Shown here: piece after piece, positions 56,172-64,000 of the stretch | Layout: every line of letters starts with the position of its first letter | How positions within the stretch are numbered: the stretch's first letter is position 1 | Assembly: GCA_027493615.1 (NCBI GenBank) | Contig: JAOSKK010000002.1 | Location: 62,001 to 126,000 of the forward strand | Direction of reading: 5' to 3' | Length of the DNA stretch: 64,000 nucleotides | Source of the DNA: Verrucomicrobiota bacterium | GTDB lineage: Bacteria > Verrucomicrobiota > Verrucomicrobiia > Limisphaerales > J093 | Position numbers and translations under genes: made by a program | Notes under the pieces: model-generated | The model's database searches: none | What the model was told of the DNA's origin: nothing | What the model saw: only the letters and a program-made list of their open reading frames with translations

Positions 56172-57299
56172 ATGAAGATATCGCAGGACAGACGCAACAC
56201 CTGTGCGGACCGGCTGAGCGCCGCGGCCGACCGGGTGGGTCAACTGACGGCCTTCATCGGCCTGGACGGGTTCGTGGATGAGATCCTCCATGTCGTGGAC
56301 AAGCGGGAGGACGCGGAACGGTACACCCGGCTGTCGAAGATGGCGCAGTGGGCGGAGCGCATCGCGGCGGCGGCGGGTCGGAGCACGAACATCGAATTGG
56401 TCAGCCAGATGACCAAGCTGGGGGGCAACGGCCCGATCATGGCGAACGCCCTGGCGAGCTTCGGGCTGCGCGTCAGTTATCTCGGGGTCCTGGGGTATCC
56501 GAATCTGCACCCGGTGTTCGCCGACTTCGCCAAGCGGGCCGAGGTCCACTCCATCGCGGAGCCGGGTTACACGGATGCGGTGGAGTTTACGGACGGGAAA
56601 GTGATGGTGGGCAAGCACCAGTCGTTGAAGCAGATGAACTGGGCCAACATCCAGTCCCGGTTCGGGGTGGACGAGTTCCACCGGCGTTTCTCCACGGCCG
56701 ATCTGGTGGGCTTTGTGAACTGGACGATGCTGCCGTACATGAGCGATGTGTGGGAGGCGGTGCAACGGGAGCTCTGCCCGAGGCTCAACGGACCGCGGCG
56801 CCACCTGTTTGTGGATCTGTGCGATCCGGAGAAGCGCCTGCCAGCGGACGTGGTCGCGGCGCTCGATCTGGTGGCGGGTTTCCAACGCTGGTTCGACGTG
56901 ATCCTGGGGCTCAACGAGAAGGAGGCGCATGAGGTGGCGCGGGCCTTGGGGTTCGACCGACCCGCCTCGACGCCCGAGGAGCTCACGGCCCTGGCGCAGG
57001 CGATTCACCAGCGGGTCCCGGTGCAGACGCTGGTGGTGCACCCCGTTTCCTACGCGCTGGCGGTTTCGGCGGGACACACGTCGCTCACCAGCGGTCCGGT
57101 CACCGCGCAGCCGCTCATCACGACCGGGGCGGGGGACCACTTCAACTCGGGGTTTTGCCTCGGCAAGCTGCTCGGGTTGGACGACCTGGACGCGCTGCTG
57201 GCCGGCGTGACGGCGAGCGGTTACTACGTGCGCACGGCGCAGAGCCCCACGGTGTCCGATCTGGCGCGGCTGTTGCGCGATCCATCGGTCGAGTGTTGA
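56172..57299 (+). CDS. PfkB family carbohydrate kinase
   Basis: 375 residues. PfkB/ribokinase-type sugar or nucleoside kinases. The first motif is LGGNGPIMANALASFGLRVSYLGVLG (sugar-binding GG), and the second is TTGAGDHFNSGFCLGKLLG, with the catalytic Asp in GAGD. VILGLNEKEAHEVARALG fits the substrate-closing region. The N-terminus (TAFIGLDGFVDEILH) is normal for the family. It lies 59 bp after parB and 40 bp before def; whether they share a transcript is not clear. Substrate unknown. Confidence 0.88.
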   Translation: MKISQDRRNTCADRLSAAADRVGQLTAFIGLDGFVDEILHVVDKREDAERYTRLSKMAQWAERIAAAAGRSTNIELVSQMTKLGGNGPIMANALASFGLRVSYLGVLGYPNLHPVFADFAKRAEVHSIAEPGYTDAVEFTDGKVMVGKHQSLKQMNWANIQSRFGVDEFHRRFSTADLVGFVNWTMLPYMSDVWEAVQRELCPRLNGPRRHLFVDLCDPEKRLPADVVAALDLVAGFQRWFDVILGLNEKEAHEVARALGFDRPASTPEELTALAQAIHQRVPVQTLVVHPVSYALAVSAGHTSLTSGPVTAQPLITTGAGDHFNSGFCLGKLLGLDDLDALLAGVTASGYYVRTAQSPTVSDLARLLRDPSVEC

Positions 57300-57339
57300 C
57301 CGGTGCCGGCCGGTCGGCGCAACCTGCGGGCGAACTGGC

Positions 57340-57912
57340 ATGATTCTTGAGATTGTTAAGTACGGGCATCCGGCCCTTCGCCGCCCGGCCCGCCGCGTGG
57401 AGACCGTGGATGGCGAGGTGCGTCAATTCGCGGCGGACTTGATCGAGACGATGCGGGCGGCGGAGGGGGTGGGGTTGGCGGGGCCGCAGGTGGGTCGGGC
57501 GCTGCAGGTGTTCGTGATCGACGTGAGCGGGGTGAAGGAAAGGCCTTCGACCCTGGAGATCGACGGGCAGTCGGTGGATCCGGCGTCGCGGATGCCGATG
57601 GTCCTGATCAACCCGGAACTCACCCCGATGGGCGAGTGGGAGAATGGGGCGGAAGGATGTCTGAGTTTTCCGGAGGTGTACGGCGAGATCAGCCGCCCGG
57701 CTTCGGTCGAGGTCAAGGCACTCAACGAGCATGGGCAGGCGGTGAGCTTCCGCTGTGGCGGTTTGCTGTCGCGCGCCATCCAGCATGAGCAGGACCATCT
57801 GCGGGGCATTCTGTTCATTGACCGCATGACCGACCATGTGCGCGGGCAGCTCCAGAAGGAGTTGGACCGGTTGATGGCGGCGACGAAGTCGGCCTTGGCG
57901 CGTGTCGCCTAG
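57340..57912 (+). CDS. def: Peptide deformylase
   Basis: 190 residues. Removes the N-terminal formyl group from new proteins; metal-dependent. All three motifs are intact: [18 protein letters not shown] with the metal Cys, and QHEQDHLRG with the HExxH metal histidines. The start [20 protein letters not shown] is typical. The downstream gene overlaps its stop codon, suggesting co-translation. Confidence 0.95.
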   Translation: MILEIVKYGHPALRRPARRVETVDGEVRQFAADLIETMRAAEGVGLAGPQVGRALQVFVIDVSGVKERPSTLEIDGQSVDPASRMPMVLINPELTPMGEWENGAEGCLSFPEVYGEISRPASVEVKALNEHGQAVSFRCGGLLSRAIQHEQDHLRGILFIDRMTDHVRGQLQKELDRLMAATKSALARVA

Positions 57913-57922
57913 TCCGGCGGCA

Positions 57923-58560
57923 ATGACGAGCGCCGACACCGCGATTTACACGTTCATCCTGGAGCATTTCGGGGTGGCGGTGAGTGCTGTGGCGGGCGCG
58001 CTGGCAGCCCGGGGGCGGCGCGTGGATCTGTTCGGGGTCGTGGTGCTGGCGCTGGTCACCGCCTTGGGGGGTGGGACGATCCGTGACGTCTGCCTGGGTG
58101 CCACGCCGGTCTTCTGGATCCAGGATCCGCGGTACGTGGCCACCGCAACGCTTTTGGGTTGGGAACGTTCATCCTGGCGCGGCGCCGGGATCCGCCGTTG
58201 AACCTGCTCGAAGTGGCGGATGCTTTTGGTCTCGCGTTTTTCACCATGGCGGGCGCGCGCAAGAGCCTGGCCTTCGAGGCTGGGCCGGCCATCGCGGTGG
58301 CGCTGGGGACGATCACCGGGGTGGCGGGTGGGATCGTGCGGGATGTGTTGCTGAACGAGCTCCCGCTGGTGTTCCGCAAGGAGATCCGGCTGTACGCGAC
58401 GGCGGCGATGCTGGGGGCGGGCGTGTTTGTGGCGCTGCGGGCGTGGGGTCTGGCCGAACCCTGGCCGGCGGTGGTGGGGATGATTACGACGCTGGTCTTG
58501 CGGTTGGCCGCCATTCGCTGGGACTGGGCGCTGCCGGTGTTTGAAGCGGGCAGGCAGTAG
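57923..58560 (+). CDS. TRIC/YicG (UPF0126) membrane channel-like protein (one frameshift)
   Basis: About 212 residues with two triplets of helices. Hallmarks of UPF0126/TRIC homologues: [37 protein letters not shown] and the second-repeat [26 protein letters not shown]. These GGG(T/I)xRD motifs bind lipid in TRIC channels. A frame change near 58156-58158 is fixed by one G ([13 protein letters not shown]). A GTG at 57902 overlapping def is an alternative start; the ATG at 57923 is preferred. Confidence 0.85.
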
Positions 58561-58651
58561 GAGTCGAGGTCACGAGACGTGGCCAGACGCCTCCTCACGT
58601 CGGCGTCGACATTGGGCTGTGCGACGTGCCGACGATCGCTATGCTCGGCGC

Positions 58652-60631
58652 ATGTCCGACTTACCTCAACCGGGTGGCGCGGCCCTGGCGTTTGGGTGGC
58701 CTTGCGGTCTGCCCCCGCTGCTGACGGCACTGCTGGTATTGATCCCGGCGACTTTGGGTGATCAAGAAACCGACCAATACCGCGCCGCGCGGTCGGTGCA
58801 TCTGGGATACCCGGCACCGGAGGCGAGGGTGTTCTACCTCGAGATGGCCGTGGACCAGTCCACCACGGGGAGTTACTTCATGGCGTGCGGCTGGAACACC
58901 GGGTACTTCGGCATCCAGGAGCTGAGCAACGGCCGGAAGGTCGCCCTCTTCTCCGTTTGGGATCCGACGTCGGGGGATGATCCGCGCGCGGTGCGACCCG
59001 GAGGAGAGGGTGGAGGTGCTGCACGAGGGTGAAGGCGTGCGCCTCCGGCGTTTCGGAGGGAGGGCACCGGGGGGCAATGCATGACCGACTTTGACTGGCA
59101 GATCGGCCAGACGAACCGGTTCGTGGTCACGGCCACCGTGCAGAGCAACAAGACGGCTTACGCCGGGTACTTGTGGCAGCCCGACCAACGCGCGTGGAAA
59201 CACCTGGTCACGTTTCGGACTCGCACCGGCGGCCAGCGGCTGACCGGGCTGTACTCGTTCGTCGAGGATTTCCGTCGGGACGGCCGGAGTGTGCACGAGG
59301 TGCGACGGGCGCGGTTCTTTGCGGGCTGGGTGCAGACGACGGCGGGCGACTGGACACCATTGATCCGCGCCCGCTTCACGGCCTCGGGGGCCGAGTGGGA
59401 ATCCAAGGACAACATCGACGCCGGTCTTGCCGACGGTGCGTACTACCTGGCGACGGGGGGCTCGCTTACGTCGAGCCGGGCGTTGCGGAGCTTGATTGAT
59501 TTGCCGGGGGCCGGCGAACGGCCGACCGACTTGCCGGTGGTGCTGGGTGAGGATCGGCCCCCGTGTCCCGTGGGTACTCGGTTCCGCTGGTTGACCTCGC
59601 CGGCGAGACCCACCGGCAGGTGCTGGTGGACCGCGAGCCCGGCCAGTATCTCGGGCATCCGAGCACGGTGCTTCTCGAAGACGGTCGGACGCTGCTTTGT
59701 GTTTATCCCAAAGGCCATGGCAGAGGCGCCATCGTGCTGAAGCGCTCGATGGACGGGGGCAGACTTGGAGCGGGCGGTTGCCGGTGCCGGAGAACTGGGC
59801 CACCAGCCTGGAGACACCGACCATCCATCGGGTGGTGGATTCGCAAGGCAAACGGCGCCTGATCGTCTGGTCCGGCCTGTACCCCGCGCGCCTGGCCGTG
59901 TCCGAGGACGACGGCGTGACCTGGTCTCCGCTGCAACCCGCCGGGGACTGGGGTGGGATCGTGGTGATGGGGTCGGTGGAGCCACTCCGAACCGGTCCAG
60001 GTCAATATCTGGCGTTGTTCCACGACGACGGCCGCTTCTTCACGCGGGACGGCGCGCGCCGCGATCCCGAGGTGTTCCGGCTTTACGAGACGCGTTCCAC
60101 TGACGGCGGTTTGACCTGGTCGATCCCACGTGAGCTTTGGCAGGGGAGCGACGTTCATCTCTGCGAACCGGGCCTCGTGCGGTCACCCGACGGGACCGAA
60201 CTTGCCATCTTGTTGCGCGAGAATCGTCGGGTTCGCAATTCGCACGTCATGTTCTCGCGCGATGAAGGGCGTTCGTGGTCGGCGCCACGCGAACTGCCGG
60301 GGGCGCTGACGGGCGACCGGCACGTGGCGAAGTACGCCTCGGACGGACGACTGTTCGTCTCGTTCCGGGACACGACGCTCGAGTCGCCGACGCAGGGCGA
60401 TTGGGTGGCCTGGGTCGGGCGCTACGAAGACATCGTCGCCGGCCGTGAGGGCAGTATCGCGTTCGCCTCATGGACAATCAGAACGCGTGGGATTGTGCGT
60501 ATCCGGGCGTGGAGGTGCTGCCGGATGGCACGGTGGTCGCCGTGACCTACGGCCACTGGACGAAAGGCGAACCGCCTTACGTCATGAGTGTGCGGTTGCG
60601 CCTGGAGGAGTTGGACGCGCGGGCGAAGTGA
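58652..60631 (+). CDS. DUF3472 plus sialidase-like propeller protein, secreted (several frameshifts)
   Basis: About 661 residues. Signal peptide (LPPLLTALLVLIPATLGDQ). DUF3472 part: RSVHLGYPAPEARVFYLEMA, YFGIQELSNGRKVALFSVWDP, QTNRFVVTATVQ. A sialidase/BNR domain follows: GQYLGHPSTVLLEDGRTLLC, KRSMDGGQTWSGRLPVP, SEDDGVTWSPL, STDGGLTWSIP, SRDEGRSWSAP (Asp-box units S-x-D-x-G-x-x-W), and a final VEVLPDGTVVAVTYG. Shifts near 58992 and 59069, at C5 59558-59562, G5 59755-59759 and near 60452 are each repaired by one base. It probably binds or trims surface glycans; sialic acid specificity is not shown. Confidence 0.75.
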
Positions 60632-60682
60632 AGTCCGGTTCTGGACCCACGGGAAGGGTGAGGGGCGGGCCTGGCACGGCGG

Positions 60683-62934
60683 TTGCGTGGGGTCTTGCGC
60701 AACATGTCATCGAGCTATGCGGGGACTCCCCTCGGGGCGGCGCACGATCTTGTTCATTCGCGGGATGTTCGATGGTTCTCAGTCGTGGTGAGAACCCTGG
60801 CGCGGGTGTTTCTCGCCGAAGGGGATCAGGCCCCAGGTGGGGAAATCCACCCAACCCAACGACAGCCGGGTTCGCTCGCTGGGCCCCTCCTCGGGATCTT
60901 CGCCGGGTTCGCTTCCTTGCAGGCCGCCGAAGTGCAGCTCGCGTGGGACCCCAGCCCGAGCCCGGAAGTCACCGGCTACTACCTCTATTGGGGTCCGGCC
61001 AGCCGGTCCTACGACCACCAGCAGAATGTGGGTTTGGCGACCACGGCGACGGTGACAAACCTGGTGGCCGGCACGCTGTACTACTTCGCGGTGACCGCCT
61101 ATGAGAGCGTTGGGCTCGAGAGCGATTACTCGAACGAGGTGAGTTACCAACCTCCGGTCGCTGTCGGCAACCAGGCGCCGACACTAGCCGCGATCGCCAA
61201 TCGGACCATCAACGAGGACACCTCGACGGGTGCGATCGCGCTGACGGTGGGGGATGTGGACAACGACGTGAACACCTTGACGCTGAGCGCGACGTCGAGC
61301 AACACGGGTCTGGTGCCGTCGGGCGCGATGGTCTTAGGGGGCAGCGGGGCAAACCGGACGCTGACGATCACGCCGGCACGCAATCAGAACGGGACGGCGA
61401 CGATGACGGTGCGGGTGTCGGACGGGTCGCTGAGTGCGAGTCGATCATTCGTCTTGACGGTGACGGCGGTGAACGACGCCCCGACGCTGGCGGCCCTCAG
61501 CGACCAGACGGTCCCCCTGAACAGCTCGACCGGCCCCATCGCGGTCACGGTGGGGGATGTGGACAACGACGTGAACACCTTGACCCTGACCGCGACGTCG
61601 AGCAACACGGGTCTGGTGCCGTCGGGGGCGATGGTCTTAGGGGGCAGCGGGGCAAACCGGACGCTGACGATCACACCGGCACGCAATCAGAACGGGACGG
61701 CAACGATCACGGTGCGGGTGTCGGACGGGGCTCTGACGGCGAGTCGTTCGTTCGTACTGACGGTGAGTCCGGGGAACAGCCCCCGACGCTGGCCGCGATC
61801 CCCAACCAGGCGGTCAACGAGGACACCTCGACGGGTGCGATCGCGCTGACGGTGGGGGATGTGGACAACGACGTGAACACCTTGACGCTGAGCGCGACGT
61901 CGAGCAACACGGGTCTGGTGCCGTCGGGGGCGATGGTCTTCGGGGGCAGCGGGGCAAACCGGACGCTGACGATCACGCCGGCACGCAATCAGAACGGGAC
62001 GGCAACCATGACCGTGCGGGTTTCGGACGGCGCATTGACCGCCACCCGTTCCTTTACGCTGACCGTGAACCCGGTGAATGACCGGCCGACCCTGGCGGTC
62101 CTCAGCGACCAGACCCTCCCGATGAACAGCTCGACCGGCCCCCTCGCGGTCACGGTGGGGGACGTCGACAACGACGTGGGCAGCCTGACCCTGACCGCGA
62201 CCTCGAGCGACACGACCCTGGTGCCGGCTGCTTCCATGGTCTTCGGCGGCAGTGGCGCGAACCGGACGCTGACGGTCACGCCGGCGCGTGGCCAGAAGGG
62301 GACGGCCAAGATCACCGTGCGGGTCTCGGACGGCGCACTGACGGCCAGCCGCTCGTTCGTCCTGAGCGTCAGCCCCGGCCCCCCTTCGCCGTGGCAGGGC
62401 GTCAACCTGGGCGATCCCGTCCTGGAGGGTGGGGTGACCTATGAGAACCGGGTCTTCCGCGTTCAAGCGGCCGGGGAGGACATCGGTCTGTCCGCCGATC
62501 AAGGCTATTTCCTTTACCAAACCCTCTCCGGGAACGGGGAGATCATCGCCCGCGTGACCTCACTCGAGCCCACCCACCCCAACGCCAAGGCCGGCGTGAT
62601 GATTCGCGAGACGCTGAGCGCGTCGGCCCCCATGGTCTTCATCCACATCATGCCGAACGGAGTGCTCCGTCACTACCGCACCGTGCCCGGGGCCAGCGCG
62701 ATCGCGGCTTACGGGGGAGCTTCCAATCCCGACCCCAACAACTGGTTCCGCCTCACGCGGGAGGGTGACACGTTCACCGCCTACCGCTCCAGCGACGGTG
62801 TCCTCTGGACGCGAAGCGGGTCACCCATGACCTTGTCCCTGCCCAGCGAACTCTACATCGGCCTGGCCGTCACTTCGCGGGATCCAACCTTGCGCACGAT
62901 GGCCGTTTTCGACTCGGTGACCGTCATTCCTTGA
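60683..62934 (+). CDS. Secreted FN3, tandem Ig-like repeat and DUF1349-like protein (one frameshift)
   Basis: About 730-750 residues; start uncertain (signal-like LLGIFAGFASLQAAEVQLAW; an ATG at 60704 is one option). Order: fibronectin type III domain (VQLAWDPSPSPEVTGYYLYW ... YYFAVTAYES), four about 101-residue cadherin/Big-like repeats (PTLAAIANRTINEDTSTGAI ... SRSFVLTV), then a DUF1349/concanavalin-like domain (GYFLYQTLSGNGEIIARV, AGVMIRETLSA, NWFRLTREGDTFTAYRS). The frame shifts at the C5 run 61780-61784 and is restored as NSPPTLAAIPNQAV. It is likely an extracellular binding or adhesion protein. Confidence 0.75.
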
Positions 62935-62945
62935 GCCGGCCGCGC

Positions 62946-64000
62946 ATGCGACGCCACACGCCTCGCTGGTGCGGCTGGGTCCTGATGGGCCTCGGCGGCT
63001 TCGTGCTTGCCCTTCAACTCCTGATCCCTTCCCACCGGAGTGCCAGGCCGGTGGCCGGGGGTGCGCCGGAACTGGTTTCACCGCGCATGGCCCCCGCTCC
63101 CGATGACGCCGAGGTCACAACGCCGGATTGCCCGGATCGCGACAACGAGCGCACGCCGACGCAGGTTTCAGCCGAGTCCGCCTTGGCCGCCGAACTCGAC
63201 CGCCTCCTGGACGACCCCGTATCGGAAGCCCGGGAAGACGCTCTCTATAGCAGGCTCGAGGCGTGGACCGCCGAAGCCCCGGGGGCGGCCGCGACGTGGG
63301 CGGCCGACGTGGCAGCGACTCGCGGCCGATCCACCTGTCTGGCCGTGGTGCTGTCCCGATGGGGGCGCACGGATCCCGAGGCGGTCATCGAGTGGGCGCA
63401 CGCGAGCCTGGCGGGTTCCCTGCGCGACTTCGCCCTCTGGACCGCGGCACAACAATGGGCGGCCAGCGATGCCCGCGCGGCCGTCAGAGTGCTGCACGAA
63501 CTGGGCGATGACCGGCTTCGTCAGCAGACGGCCGTGCTCGTGGCCATGCGTTGGTTTCCCCAAGAACCCGAGGCGGCCTGCGCGTGGGCCGAGGAGCTCA
63601 GTGCTGGACCGCTGGCGGACGCCGTGTGGTGTCAGATCGCCCTTGCCTCGGCGGCTTCCGATCCCGCTCGGGCGGCCCGGCTGGCGGTGACCAGGTTGAC
63701 GCCCGGGCCGGAGCAGGATCGTGCCATCGTGGGAGTGATCCAACGCTGGGCGCAGTCGGATCCGGGAAGCCGTGGCCGCGTGGGTCCAGCAGTTCCACGC
63801 GGGTCCCGCGCAGCGAGCCGCGGCTGAGAACCTGGTTCAGGTTTGGGCGCACGCTGACGCCGCGAGCGCCGTGGCCTGGGTGCAGCGACTGCCGCCGGGC
63901 GGGCTGCGGGAAGCAGCGGCAAGCACCCTGGCGGCGGCCGTGGATCGCTTTGCCGAGACTCGCCAAGTGGCCCCCGCGGGTTTCGAGGAGGCTAGGCCGT
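62946..64000 (+). CDS. Membrane-anchored helical-repeat protein (partial, one frameshift)
   Basis: Runs off the right edge. N-terminal signal-anchor (WCGWVLMGLGGFVLALQLLI), a low-complexity Pro/Glu-rich stretch (about residues 28-75), then HEAT/TPR-like helical repeats of about 30-33 residues with the pattern W-A-x-x-D-P-x-A-A-x-x-W (RWGRTDPEAVIEWAHASLAG, QWAASDARAAVRVLHELG, RWFPQEPEAACAWAEELS, VWAHADAASAVAWVQRLPPG). Removing a G near 63764-63766 restores SDPEAVAAWVQQF. This repeat family is frequent in Verrucomicrobia with no assigned function. ATG 62946 is preferred over TTG 62931. Confidence 0.7.

Overview
The window is GC-rich bacterial DNA whose gene content points to a Verrucomicrobiota chromosome, perhaps a Limisphaerales/Pedosphaera-like lineage. 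The evidence is a formylglycine sulfatase, Gfo/Idh/MocA oxidoreductases (one GH109-like), an FG-GAP/VCBS protein, ELWxxDGT and delta-60 beta-propeller repeats, an ECF sigma factor paired with a Ser/Thr kinase-WD40 protein, a REP-associated transposase and several secreted glycosidase-like proteins. This is inference from gene content; there is no rRNA gene to confirm it. No tRNA, rRNA or CRISPR array was found.

Layout. 0-5 kb: polysaccharide O-acetylation cluster (AlgI-like MBOAT, AlgJ-like SGNH protein, secreted glycosidase-like protein). 5.1-9.2 kb: Phd/VapC toxin-antitoxin pair, convergent sulfatase, radC, lpxA. 9.3-16.3 kb (minus strand): porin with its own terminator, trypsin-like protease, class V aminotransferase, PAS protein, sugar-isomerase-like TIM barrel, FG-GAP protein. 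16.6-21.6 kb (minus): zinc-ribbon membrane protein, DCC protein, Cys-rich protein, GH109-like oxidoreductase, URO-D family protein, Uma2 nuclease. 21.8-26.1 kb: orphan hypA, then a kinase-WD40 protein and its ECF sigma factor. 26.4-36.6 kb: what looks like one giant mosaic secreted protein gene, cut near its 3' end by a RAYT element (36.5-37.7 kb). 38-46 kb: a phosphatase-RpiB-SHMT fusion, rpsT, glycosyltransferase, oxidoreductase, TauE/SafE exporter, pseudouridine synthase and a GspE/PilB-type ATPase flanked by heptamer repeats. 46.4-49 kb: HpnI-like glycosyltransferase and an IS4-type transposase. 49.9-54 kb: a GH38-like protein fused to a six-hairpin domain. 54.4-58.6 kb: lower-GC methyltransferase, parB, PfkB kinase, def, TRIC/YicG-like channel. 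58.7-64 kb: DUF3472-sialidase protein, FN3/tandem-repeat protein, repeat protein running off the window.

The most important reading aid is that about twenty genes contain single-base frameshifts, and most lie at runs of exactly five G or C. Inserting or removing one base restores family-typical protein sequence on both sides each time. The most economical explanation is homopolymer-length error in the assembly, not pseudogenes. I therefore annotate such genes as one CDS across the shifts and give the positions of the shifts.

Functionally the window suggests a heterotroph that degrades or remodels sulfated and acetylated polysaccharides (sulfatase, sialidase, GH38-like, GH109-like, six-hairpin proteins), exports large adhesin-like propeller proteins and uses kinase/ECF signalling. 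Housekeeping genes (lpxA, radC, rpsT, def, parB, glyA) are interspersed singly, not in large operons.
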